DNA from: Hymenoscyphus infarciens
Taxonomy: Eukaryota; Ascomycota; Leotiomycetes; Helotiales; Helotiaceae
Direction of reading: 5' to 3'
Length of the DNA: 10,422 nt
Assembly: GCA_001414345.1 (NCBI GenBank)
Contig: LLCB01000738.1
Coordinates: 1-10,422 of the forward strand
The position numbers and the translations under genes were made by a program. The notes beneath the pieces are model-generated. The model searched no databases and was not told where the DNA came from. It saw nothing but the letters and a program-made list of their open reading frames with translations. Below are positions 1-9,081 of the stretch, piece after piece. Within the stretch, counting starts at the first letter, position 1; each line of letters starts with the position of its first letter.

Positions 1-220
1 CTACTTAATTAATACTTTTTTTATAGCTTTATATATCTATCTTTATTTAGCTAGTTATTAAATTAGAGACTTAAAAAAGAGATAACTATATTATCTATAA
101 ACTAATTTACTTATTAAAATAGTCTAGCTATTAAATAAGATATTAAAAGAATATATAATTATATTCTTTATATATTTTTATACTTATTTAGTAGTCTATC
201 TATTAAATAATTAGCTAATC
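1..220 (-). repeat. Degenerate 72-bp satellite monomers, inverted relative to the right-hand array
   Basis: Two clear monomers of the satellite that fills 7565-10422 are present here on the opposite strand. Their cores lie at about 109-139 and 179-211. The shared block AGTCTA begins at 121 and again at 193, exactly 72 bp apart, which is the main period of the right-hand array. Reverse-complemented, the second core reads AGACTACTAAATAAGTAT, matching the array, and its flank AGCTAATTATTTAATAG resembles the array's AGCTTCTTATTTAGTAG. A third, shortened copy may lie at about 41-66. The copies are more diverged than those on the right, as expected at an array edge. The array may continue left of the window. 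Confidence 0.68.
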
Positions 221-1179
221 TTATAATAATAACGTAGGAGTATAGTAGAGAAGTAGTCTATTTATAGTTATTAACGCGAAAACTAAAGTTAAAGAGCGAA
301 GACAGCTCTAAACGATGCTAATATATAAGAGATACGAAATCGAACAACGATATACGTCGGCTAATATAAAAGCCCGAACCTACGAAGTACGTCTAAAAGC
401 TCGGACGTACGTAACCTTTCTAAATTAGATAATACAAAATAATAACTACTAAAACCTTATATATATAGTATATACTATGTAATCTCAGCTATATAAGACG
501 GTATACTATTATAAATATATATTAACTATATTTTTCTATCTACTATATAGAAGGCTAGTTATAAAGAGATCTATTCTAGTAGTAAGCTCTTTACTAGAGT
601 TAAGATCTTATTAATCTCTATTATATAGTATATACTATAGATATAAAGGTTTTTTATATAGAGATATAGTAGTTAAGTATTATAATCTCTTCTATTAGCT
701 ACTTTTTAAGATAAAATAAAATAATTTATATCTTATATTAGCTACTCTAATAAGAATATACTTCTTAATAGAGAGTATTCTAGCTTATTACTAAGTTATA
801 ATAGATATAGCTTATTTATATAAAAAGATACTATTCTTTATATTTTACTCTTTTTTACTTTATTCTATCTATATTAAAGTCTTTAATAAGACCTCTTTAG
901 ATTATCTTATAAAGTACTCTTTTTTAAATTACTTAAATAGAACTAAAAGCGTCTTAATATGTTAGAATAATATCTATAGAGAGAAGAAGTTACTTTTCCT
1001 CTCTTTTATTAAAAGATAAAGTAAGATTATATAGATATTAAGTATAGTATAGTAGCTATATGCTTATATTTTATTTAGAGAGAATAATAGTAAGATAAAG
1101 CTTAGACTCTAGCTATATAAGGTTTAGAGTATAGTAATATATATATCTTACTTTAAAAAACGTGATTTTCTAAGAATAT
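221..1179. other. Decayed AT-rich DNA without a recognisable gene; contains a CpG-retaining block
   Basis: No open frame or RNA gene can be supported. CA and TG are scarce outside 268-412, the CpG-rich block listed separately. Short perfect palindromes of the type TATAGTATATACTATA occur at 465-478 and 624-639. They are low-complexity TA-rich words and may have arisen by chance in such DNA. The stretch reads as RIP-mutated repeat or transposon remnant of unknown family. Confidence 0.6.
268..412. other. CpG-retaining, less AT-rich block just inside the left satellite
   Basis: About fifteen CpG dinucleotides fall within about 145 bp, whereas CpG is rare through most of the window. Several CA/TG dinucleotides also survive (in GACAGC, GATGC, AACAACG). 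The segment includes the self-complementary word ACGTACGT near 405-412. No coding frame, tRNA or promoter motif is recognisable. It could be a fragment inserted after the surrounding DNA was mutated, a piece that was single-copy and escaped RIP, or the remains of a CpG-rich terminal region of an element. Its function is unknown. Confidence 0.5.
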
Positions 1180-1286
1180 AAAAAAAGATTATAAATACCT
1201 CTTTTATAACTAACTCTTTTATTCTACTCTATAACTACGTCTCTAGAGCTTAAACTTTATAAGTTAATTAAGCTTTAGTAGTTTTT
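1180..1286 (+). repeat. Left inverted-repeat arm of the fold-back element
   Basis: This arm contains CCTCTTTTATAACTAAC followed by CTCTATAACTACGTCTCTAG. Each has a counterpart in the reverse complement of 1504-1610. Where the arms differ, this copy usually carries T or A opposite C or G in the other (for example AACTCTT against AACCCCC, and AAACTTTATAA against AAACCCTATTA). Confidence 0.72.
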
Positions 1287-1384
1287 AACTAAGTATATCT
1301 ATATATATTTATATATAGAGACCTAGTTAAAGAAAATTATTAAGAGAAGTAAAACTATTTTATAAAGCTTAGACTTAGTCGTAT

Positions 1385-1408
1385 ACTAAGACCTCTACTA
1401 AGACCTCT
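1385..1408 (+). repeat. Two tandem copies of a 12-bp word at the centre of the fold-back element
   Basis: ACTAAGACCTCT is repeated perfectly at 1385-1396 and 1397-1408. It lies at the symmetry centre of the fold-back element and forms part of its unpaired loop. Confidence 0.75.
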
Positions 1409-1503
1409 ATTTATAGCTTTTTAAAAAATTACTCTTTTACCTCTCTTAAGACTATTAAAGAATAATACTTCTAAAGTATATAAAAAGTATATAAAGCTAT
1501 TAA

Positions 1504-1610
1504 GAAAGTGCTTAAGTTTAATTATCTAATAGGGTTTAAGCCCTAGAGGCGTAGTTATAGAGTAATATAAGGGGGTTAGTTATAAAAGAGGTGTTTATAA
1601 CCTTTTTTTA
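1504..1610 (-). repeat. Right inverted-repeat arm of the fold-back element, less mutated copy
   Basis: This is the reverse complement of the left arm with only short indels. It keeps runs such as GGGTTTAAGCCCTAG and GGGGG that are T/A-shifted in the left arm, so it is the better guide to the original terminal repeat. It ends in CC followed by seven T and an A. Confidence 0.72.
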
Positions 1611-2529
1611 ATAGAGTAGATTAGTTAAAGTAAGACGTGTATATTATTATAAACTAGTTTCTATACTAATACTAAGCTCTACTCTCCCTCCTCTACTACT
1701 GCTTTAACTTTTAACTACTTATCTTTTAACTATAACTTTATATTACCCTTCCTTAGCCTTCTCCTATTAGTACCTCTTTTAAATTAATAGTAATATAATT
1801 CCTAAGAGACTAAGTAGACTATATACGAATTATAATATAGCCTTTCCTCTTATTTATTATTAATTAATATCCTTATAGATCTATTACCTTAATACCCTAC
1901 CTCTCCTACTTAATACTTAATTAAGCTTATTATATTTACTCTTTATTTTAAAATTAGTCTTTAGTTCTATATCTATATACATAGTATACTATTCTTAACT
2001 CGACCTTTATTAATACCTTATATATACTAATATAGCGATTAATAACTATAAAGATATCTCTACTTATAATAAATATACTCCTTCTCCTACTCTAGACTCT
2101 ATTTCTCTTACCTTTATAATCTAAATTAAATAGAAAGTTCCTACCTATATCGTTCTACGTAATAGGGTTTCGGTTACTATACTTTATAACCTATTTCTAG
2201 CTAAATTATATAAAGATTCTATTAGGGTTATTACTTTATAGGATATATAGTTAGAGAAGAATATAACCTTAAAACTTAGATTATTTATAAATATAAAAAC
2301 TACTTTAATTAATAAAGAGGATAACTTTATAAATATAACTAAATATATAGATATATAGAAGGCGAATACTAAAATTACAAAGGTAGAAAGCAATTATTTT
2401 ATAGTAAAGGTAAGCTTATTATAAGAATATAGTAATAAATTTATACTTATTAGATAATAAGTTTATAACTATCTTAGCTAGATAACTATAAAGGCTAATT
2501 CCTAGATTATAAAGTATAAGGTAAGAATT
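1611..2529. other. Decayed AT-rich DNA, pyrimidine-rich at its start; no supported gene
   Basis: The plus strand is strongly pyrimidine-rich at about 1676-1765, which gives Ser/Leu/Pro-type codons in any plus frame and so does not prove coding. All frames are broken by TAA and TAG, the stops expected when CAA, CAG or TGG are hit by RIP. A minus-strand open frame of 69 codons at 2184-2393 is hydrophobic low-complexity translation of AT-rich DNA with no family resemblance, and I do not call it a gene. The most likely content is a RIP-destroyed transposon. Confidence 0.55.
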
Positions 2530-2645
2530 CTATATTTATCTCTTAGGAGATAGCTTAACTAATACCTACTTATAAGTAGCAATAAATAAATTAAAATAGT
2601 AATATAAGTAGGTATTAACCGCTAACTTAGATAATTTTATAGAGC
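2530..2645. repeat. Imperfect inverted repeat with perfect 15-bp inner arms
   Basis: TAATACCTACTTATA at 2560-2574 is the exact reverse complement of 2603-2617, separated by 28 bp. Weaker inverted similarity, with indels, continues outwards: TCTATATTTATCT on the left resembles TCTATAAAATTATCT in the reversed right flank, and a TAGC motif appears in both arms. A 14-bp perfect palindrome, CTACTTATAAGTAG, overlaps the left arm at 2566-2579. It could be the meeting point of two inverted element ends or a small fold-back element. No transposase or target duplication is clear. Confidence 0.55.
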
Positions 2646-2764
2646 TACTATATTACTAAGCTAAGTATTATTATATTATATTAAAAGGACTTAGTATTCT
2701 AAAGAAACTAGAAATCGACAAGCCTTAGATATGATTTATATATACTATTTAAATAAGATATATA

Positions 2765-3520
2765 GAGGGGGGTAGATCTAGGTGCTTATATTATTATTAC
2801 TTTTTTACTTTAATTAAGGGAAAGGTTAGATTACTAGACTTATAATTACTCTTTTAAGTACTTAAGCGTTTTAAGTTTATAATAATTAATCTACTTAAGT
2901 ATAAGGTTATAATATTTTAAATTTTCTTTAACTCTATCTAATCTTTCTTTATTAATTCTAAGTTATACTTTTATACTCGCTTTTACTTTTATTACTTAGA
3001 CTATTAGGTTATTCTTCTTCTATTTCTCTAGTTTAGAGTTTTTAATAGCTTTATTATAGAATAGTTATTATACTTAATTCTCTACCTTTCTCTATTTCTC
3101 TAACTAAACCTCCTACCTCCTTACTTTTATCTTTTCTCTCTCTTCTAAGATATATATTTTAGTTTATACCTTTTTAATAATCTTATTAATCTATATCTAG
3201 TATTATTACTATAATACTTATATCCTCTTATCTACTCTCTATAATATTAAAGTTTAATTAGTTATAGTTATAGTATTACTTATTTTATCTAACTTAACTA
3301 GGTCTTCTTAGATATTATTTTCTTAAAGTAAATAAGACTAGGAGTTTTTAATAATTTCTCTACTATATTTACTAATATATTAGGTACTATGTTCCTAGCT
3401 ATCTATATCCCCTCTATCTATTTTAAGCTCCTTTGCTTCTTAGGTATCTAAAAGTGCTTATAATATACTAGAGAATATCTTAAAGCTTCTATCTAGTTGC
3501 TTAGTTAAAAGCACCTAATA
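2765..3520 (-). pseudogene. Possible RIP-killed coding relic, charged and helix-like, family unknown
   Basis: One minus-strand frame reads as a plausible hydrophilic protein if its TAA/TAG stops are ancestral CAA/CAG or TGG codons hit by C-to-T change. Fragments readable without touching a stop include LEEREKIKVRR, LDRVKENLK and APRSTPLYI. The middle (about 2930-3290) is rich in Lys, Glu, Arg and presumed Gln with spaced Leu/Ile, which suggests a coiled coil. No transposase, reverse transcriptase or nuclease motif is visible, and neither end can be fixed. The caveat is serious: the minus strand is purine-rich here, and purine-rich DNA gives Lys/Glu/Arg in every frame. It may equally be non-coding. 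If real, it is dead, with dozens of stops. Confidence 0.28.
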
Positions 3521-4789
3521 ACTAGGCTAACTTTACTATAAATAATTTTACTAGTAAAGTATTTTCTTCCTTAGAATATATAATAACTTATAGTATAAAG
3601 TATTATAGAAGGGCTTTAGTATTATGTCTTAACTATTTATTAGACTAAGCTTAAAATAGGCGCTAATTAAAGAGATAGTATATAGATCTATAGTCTTCTA
3701 GGTAGGATAGAGAGAAGGCTTAAAAGAGAGGGTTTTTAGCTACTTTTTACATCGGTTAAGATAGAGGAGATACTTAGAGTAAAGATAGGATTATATTAGA
3801 TTAGACTTTATATTATAGAGTAATAAGAGGATATTTATAATCTTTTATACTAGATATAGTAGAAAAGGAAAGAACTAAGAAGTTAAAAGAGTAATAATAG
3901 ATAAGAAATCCTATAAACTTAGGTATAGTTTATACTAAGTAGTAGTATTAAGGTATATAAATAGCACCTAAGTAGGTAATTAGTAGTTTTATATATAAGG
4001 TAGGGTTTAATAGCTAGTAGTAAGGGCAGCTACTAGTACTAGATACTAAAAGTAGATAGATATATAAGTAAGGAGCTATTAAAGCTAACCGAAGCAACCG
4101 AAGCACTACTATACTATATACACCACTACTACTACTATATATAAGGTATATAGGCTAAGCTACTAGATATCCTTTTAGCGTCTAATAACTCGATTACTAC
4201 CTTCTTTAGTAACTAGGCCTTTAATAATCTTTAAATATATTTATAGAACTTATAAACCTTTATATATTATAAATAAAATAGGTATATATTTTAACTAACT
4301 TAAGTATTTAGGATTATATCTAACTTTTTAAGCTCTAGAAGTAACAACTTAAGCTTATTTATTTAAATAACTCTCTCTCTTAGTAGATACCTTATAAACC
4401 TACTCCTCTTTTATATAGTAAGTATATACCTATTAAGATATAGTACTAAATATCGTAAGAGTAGAACCGGCGACGTTCTTAGACTAGCTTCTAGGCCTTC
4501 CTAATTTTATAAATTATAGATAAAGCTAATACTTAAGTAAAAATATAACTATAAATAACTAGACTACTACTAAGACTCTTTAGATAATAGATATAACCCT
4601 TATAGTAGAGATAATAGATATAGAGGCTTATTTAGAGATTTTACGTATTATAAATAAGTTTATATAAAGCCTAGAAACATTTGCTTATATAAATAGAATA
4701 TAGAAGGATATTATTATTTCCTAGGTATAAAAATAGATATCTAATTATTATTTACTTTAACTAAGAAAGCCTATTATATAGGATTAATA
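3521..4789. other. Decayed AT-rich DNA with no supported gene
   Basis: No frame gives a recognisable product and stops are dense on both strands. CA/TG depletion is strong except in the patch at 4081-4140, listed separately. A small GC-richer spot at about 4452-4480 (AGAACCGGCGACGTTCT, with 5-bp inverted ends AGAAC/GTTCT) stands out from its surroundings but matches nothing I recognise. The overall reading is RIP-mutated transposon remnant. Confidence 0.5.
4081..4140. other. Short patch that retained CA dinucleotides, with simple repeats
   Basis: Within 60 bp there are five CA dinucleotides (in AAGCAACC, AAGCACT and TACACCACTAC), an unusual density for this window. The patch holds a nearly duplicated word, CCGAAGCAACCGAAGCA, followed by CTA/ACT trinucleotide-like runs (CACTACTACTACTATAT). 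It may be a recent simple-sequence expansion or a junction that escaped mutation. No function can be assigned. Confidence 0.45.
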
Positions 4790-5100
4790 CTAAGCTAAAA
4801 ACAGTTAGCGAATTCTAGAGAGATATTAAAGAACTAATAATAAGAAAAAAAACCTAGACAACTATAATTCTAGTAAGTAAGGCTTAGTATAGATAGTAAA
4901 CGAATATAGAAATATCTTACTAGAGGAGAAAGAAGTACTAAAAGAGAGATAGGAAAGATAATATCTTAAACTATTCTAGAGTCTACTATATATAGTATAT
5001 AAGGATAAAGATTAAAGCTAGTATAATAATAGGTTAGTATACTAGGTATCTGCCTAAGAGAGAAAGAGGTTAAAGATTTATTAGAAAGCGATTACCTAGT
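4790..5100 (+). pseudogene. Possible RIP-killed coding relic, family unknown
   Basis: A plus-strand frame reads NEYRNILLEEKEVLKER without a stop at 4899-4949. It continues on both sides as a hydrophilic sequence if TAA/TAG are taken as mutated Gln or Trp codons. The composition would suit a helical region of a transposon protein such as a gag or transposase tail, but no diagnostic motif is seen. As with the minus-strand relic, local purine richness alone can produce this appearance. No start, end or family can be given. Confidence 0.22.
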
Positions 5101-5468
5101 GTTATACTATTATAAGTTTCTTACTTCTTATAAACTAGATTTTATTACTTAGTATTTATTAATTATTTAATAGTTAAAGAAGCTATAATACCTTAGCTAT
5201 AAGATAGCCTTTATAATTATAGATAAGAAGGTTAATAAGACTACTAAGATATTAACTTCTAGTAGTACGCCTATTAGTCTAAGATATCTTAAAACGCTAG
5301 AGGTAAAGAAGCTTAGATTATTATATTTTAATATATTTATTAAATCAAGGGTATATAGTATTTAACTATTCCCTCCTAGACCTAGAAGGGTTAGAAATAT
5401 ACTTTTAAAAGACTATAAGATTACTAGAAGAGAAACACCTAGTCCTAAAAGCTAGCCTATAAATAAAC
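5101..5468. other. Decayed AT-rich DNA, no supported gene
   Basis: All frames are interrupted by TAA/TAG. A few non-depleted dinucleotides survive near 5345-5347 and 5460-5470. The segment leads directly into the 15-bp tandem repeat and may belong to the same destroyed element. Confidence 0.45.
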
Positions 5469-5588
5469 AACCGATAAACTAGTAACCGATAAACTAGTAA
5501 CCGATAAACTAGTAACTAATAAACTAGTAACTAATAAACTAGTAACTATTAAGCTAATAAGTATTAAACTAGTAACTATTAATCTTAA
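5469..5588 (+). repeat. 15-bp tandem repeat, about eight units
   Basis: The unit AACCGATAAACTAGT is repeated three times exactly (5469-5483, 5484-5498, 5499-5513). Two copies of AACTAATAAACTAGT follow (5514-5543), then three degenerate units to about 5588. The change from CCG to CTA is two transitions, C-to-T and G-to-A, as RIP would give. Later units also carry A/T transversions. The length is a multiple of three, so it could derive from a pentapeptide repeat in a lost coding region, but nothing else supports coding. Confidence 0.85.
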
Positions 5589-6515
5589 GAGCTATTAATT
5601 AGAGTTTACCTAAGAATAGGATACCGAATATAGAGGTTATATGTTCTAGGATTACTTAGAATTTAGTAGTAGGATATAGTAAAATTACTAAGAAGAAGGT
5701 AAGTAAGATACTAAATTTATATAGTTAGAAGAGAGTTTTTAAAGAGCTAAATATTAAGCTTATTTATAAGTTACTAGATATAGGATAGGAAAGGGTATAA
5801 GATATATAGAGTAAGAAGTCTAAAAGTGTAAGTAATACTAAGAAAGAAACCTAGATATAAATTTATAAGAGAATGTTTAGTATACTACTATTAATCTATT
5901 TCGTAAAAAGGACGTCTACTTTATAAAGTTAAGATTAGATATATAGTATATATAGGACGAATTATTATACTTAGTTAAAATAAGAAGTTAGTTTATTTAG
6001 TAGGTTACTAATAGTGTTTTCTCTAGTATTATAGATAGCTTTAAGAGAGGTTTTGCTTCTAAGTAAATTAAATTATAAACACTTAAATAAAGATAACTTT
6101 AAAGCCTTCTTAATTCGTATATCTACCTTATATAAAATTATAGAATTTGCTTAGAAATCGTTAGATATCTAGTTTAATACTAAACCCTATACTATAGTGA
6201 ATTAGTAAAGACTAGACCTGGTTCTTATATAGCTTAACTAACTACTTCTACTATTCTACTAGACTTTAGCTTACCTTATATTCTCTAAGACTACTATACT
6301 AATAATAGTATCTTAAGAATAAAGTATTATTATTTAGAGATAAAGAGCTATTTTTATTAATTTAAATATAGAGAGTTAAAGCCTTAGTAGACTTTAGAAG
6401 ATTATAATCCTATTCTTCTTAATATCCTAGTTCTATATATCTAGTAAATTACTTTTACCTCTTCTATTAAGAACGATTAATCTTAAGGAATTACTAAGCG
6501 TAATAGATAGAAAGG
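5589..6515. other. Decayed AT-rich DNA, no supported gene
   Basis: A plus-strand frame near 6030-6110 reads fragments such as LLLSKLNYKHLNKDNFKAF with no stop, and neighbouring stretches can be joined only by treating stops as mutated Gln codons. A second plus frame reads equally well, so the evidence does not pick one. No conserved motif of a transposase, reverse transcriptase, integrase or helicase is visible. Probably the body of a RIP-destroyed element. Confidence 0.4.
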
Positions 6516-7020
6516 AGGTAGGTATTAGATAGAGGGCTAAGTTTATTAGTAGTTAGATATTAGAATAGATATTAGGTTTACTAAGTAGCTTATAACGTAT
6601 AATAAAAGGGGAATAAAAGCCTAGAGAGGGTTATAAAGTATGTTAGATAGATAAAATAAGAGGCTAAGTTTATTAGTAGTTAGATATTAGAATAGATATT
6701 AGGTTTACTAGGTAGCTTATAACGTGTAATAAAAGGGGAATAAAAGCCTAGAGAGGGTTATAAAATATATTAGATAGATAAAATAAGAGGCTAAGTTTAT
6801 TAGTAGCTAGATATTAGAATAGATATTAGGTTTACTAGGTAGCTTATAACGTATAATAAAAGGGGAATAAAAGCCTAGAGAGGGTTATAAAGTATATTAG
6901 ATAGATAAAATAAGGGGCTAAGTTTATTAGTAGCTAGATATTAGAATAGATATTAGGTTTACTAGGTAGCTTATAATATATAATAAAAGAGGAATAAAAG
7001 TATAGAGAAGTATATTAGAT
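6516..7020 (+). repeat. 127-bp tandem array, about four units
   Basis: The block starting GGCTAAGTTTATTAGTAG recurs at 6535, 6662, 6789 and 6916, an exact 127-bp spacing. Three units are full length. The fourth is shortened by loss of part of the CCTAGAGAGGGTTATAAAG segment and ends at about 7020. A partial copy precedes the first at about 6516-6534. The three full units differ only by transitions (TAGTTAG/TAGCTAG, CTAAGTAG/CTAGGTAG, ACGTAT/ACGTGT, AGTATG/AATATA, AAGA/AAGG), the pattern expected of RIP on a young tandem duplication. The unit is not a multiple of three and every frame has stops, so it is non-coding now. It could be a subterminal repeat of a transposon or an independent minisatellite. 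Confidence 0.9.
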
Positions 7021-7564
7021 ATTAGGTTAGTTTAAGGGGTTAAGTTCTCGTTTAAGGAATACTTTTATTATTACTATATATATAGATTACACCTTAGCTT
7101 AACTCTTTTAGAGAGATTTCCTAGACCTTTAAGTACTAATATAATAGACTTTACTCTCCTAGTCCTCCTACTTATCTTCTTTAACGCCTCTCTTATCCTC
7201 TTTATTATACTCCTTAGTTCCTACCGTTCCTTATTATTATTAGTTATAAACCGCTTAACTATAGTAGTAGAACAAGGGCTTATAATATAATTAATAGTCT
7301 ATTCTTATATTAAAGTTGTTATACTTACTATTCTTTTAGATATAGCTTTACTAGCTTATAAGTTCTAATACTCCCTAGTAAACGTTAGTTATAATTACTA
7401 ATAACGCTCTATTCTTAATTACCTAACCTCTTACTTATAAAGTTATATTAACTATAACAATCGTCTTAAGTTTCCTAAATAGTCTAATTAGAGTATTTCT
7501 TTCTTCTAAATGTCTTTCTTTCTAGTATAGAAGAATATAAATAAAGATTATATATTTAACTTAC
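7021..7564. other. Decayed single-copy DNA between the two tandem arrays
   Basis: The plus strand is pyrimidine-rich at about 7095-7230 (many CT, CCT and TCC words) and slightly less AT-rich than the satellite. No frame is open for long and no RNA gene is recognisable. Sparse CA/TG remain (ACACC near 7090, GAACAAGGG near 7270, AACAAT near 7458). Monomer-like sequence starts at 7565. Confidence 0.5.
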
Positions 7565-8612
7565 CTTAGTTACTAGCTAGAGTACTAGAATCTTCTATAA
7601 ACTTATATTATAAACTAGACATTTTTAATTAAGCTTCTTATTTAGAAGCTAGACTACTATATAAGTATATAGAACTAGTTTAAATATTATACATTTATAA
7701 ATAAGATTCTTATTTAGTAGCTAAACTACTAAGTAAGTATATAAAGCTATATAATATATTATATCTTATTAACTTAGCTACTTATTTAATAGTTAGACTA
7801 CTAAGTAAGAATAGAAAACTATATTACTTATTATATATATCTAAACTAGATTTCTATCTAGTAGCTAGACTACTAAATAAGTATATAAAACTATCTATAG
7901 TTAAGTATTAGCTTTATATTTAGTAGCTAGACTACTAGAAAAGAATATATAACTATATATAGTTAAGAATTAGCTTTATATTTAGTAGTAAGACTACTAA
8001 ATAAGAATATAAAACTATATAATATAGTAAATATATTTAAACTAGCTTCTTATTTAGTAGCTAGACAACTAAATAGGAAGATAAAACTATATAATATAGT
8101 AAATATATCTAAACTAGGTTCTTATTTAGTAGCTAGACTACTAAATAAGTATATAAAACTATTTATAATAAATATATTTAATCTAGAGTCTTATTTAGTA
8201 GCTATACTACTAAATAAGTATATAAAACTATATAATATAGTAAATATATCTAATCTAGCTTCTTATTTAGTAGTTATACTACTAAATAAGTATATAAAAC
8301 TATATACTATATTAAATATATCTAATCTAGCTTCTTATTTAGTAGCTAGGCTACTAAATAAGTATAGAAAACTATATTATATATTAAATATATCTAATCT
8401 AGCCTCTTATCTAGTAGCTAGACTACTAAATAAGTATATAAAACTATTTATAATTAAGGAATTAGCTTCTTATTTAGTAGCTAGACTACTAAATAAGAAT
8501 ATAAAACTATATTATATATTAAATATATCTAAATAGGTATCTTATTTAGTAGCTAGACTACTAAATAAGAATATAAAACTATATTATATATTAAATATAT
8601 CTAAACTAGGTT

Positions 8613-9025
8613 CTTATTTAGTAGCTAGAATACTAAATAAGAATATAAAACTATATAATATATTAAATATATCTAAACTAGGTTCTTATTTAGTAGCTAG
8701 ACTACTAAATAAATATATAAAACTATTTATAATTAAGTATTAGCTTCTTAATTAGTAGCAAGACTACTAAATAAGTATATAAAACTATAAAATATAGTAA
8801 ATATATTTAAACTAGGTTCTTATTTAGTAGCTAGACTACTAAATAAGAATATAAAACTATATAATATATTAAATATATCTAAACTAGGTTCTTATTTAGT
8901 AGCTAGACTACTAAATAAATATATAAAACTATTTATAATTAAGGAATTAGCTTCTTATTTAGTAGGTAGACTAATAAATAAGAATATAAAACTATAAAAT
9001 ATAATAAATATATTTAAACTAGGTT
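8613..9025 (+). repeat. Three-monomer higher-order repeat, 206/207 bp, two copies
   Basis: Monomers at 8613, 8685 and 8747 pair with those at 8819, 8891 and 8954. Shared private variants support the pairing: AATAAATATATA in the second monomer of each trio, and CTATAAAATATA plus ATATTTAAACT in the third. The unit is two monomers of the long class around one short monomer, 206 bp in the first copy and 207 bp in the second. Confidence 0.8.
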
Positions 9026-9081
9026 CTTATTTAGTAGCTAGACTACTAAATAACAATATAAAACTATATAATATATTAAAT

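Larger units (their letters stand above)
1180..1610. mobile_element. Fold-back element of about 430 bp (MITE-like), long inverted repeats
   Basis: The left arm (1180-1286) and the reverse complement of the right arm (1504-1610) align over about 105 bp, both beginning with seven A and then GATTATAAATACC (left) or GGTTATAAACACC (right). Most differences are C-to-T or G-to-A, with the left arm carrying the T/A state, so the right arm looks less RIP-mutated. Weaker inverted similarity continues inwards (TAAGAGAAGTAAAA on the left, TAAGAGAGGTAAAA in the reversed right part), so almost the whole element folds on itself around 1390. A 12-bp direct repeat, ACTAAGACCTCT, occurs twice in the centre at 1385-1408. 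A TA flanks both ends and could be a target duplication, but TA is so common here that this proves little. No transposase fits in this length. It may be a non-autonomous miniature element or two inverted copies of a longer repeat. Confidence 0.7.

Noticed and set aside
2221..2235. Telomere-like TTAGGG/TAGGGTT word.
   Set aside because: Only an isolated single copy (ATTAGGGTTA), no tandem run anywhere in the window.
2184..2393. Minus-strand open frame of 69 codons, hydrophobic, looking like membrane segments.
   Set aside because: AT-rich DNA translates into Ile/Phe/Leu/Tyr by chance. There is no family resemblance, no gene context and the same RIP mutation as its flanks.
2925..3790. Pogo/Fot1-type DDE transposase carboxyl end on the minus strand.
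   Set aside because: I read the frame through presumed RIP stops and looked for the conserved carboxyl-terminal motifs of that family, but found no convincing match. The coiled-coil impression can come from purine bias.
7260..7300. tRNA-like fragment around GTAGAACAAGGGCT.
   Set aside because: No matching acceptor stem, anticodon loop or B-box pattern could be folded around it.
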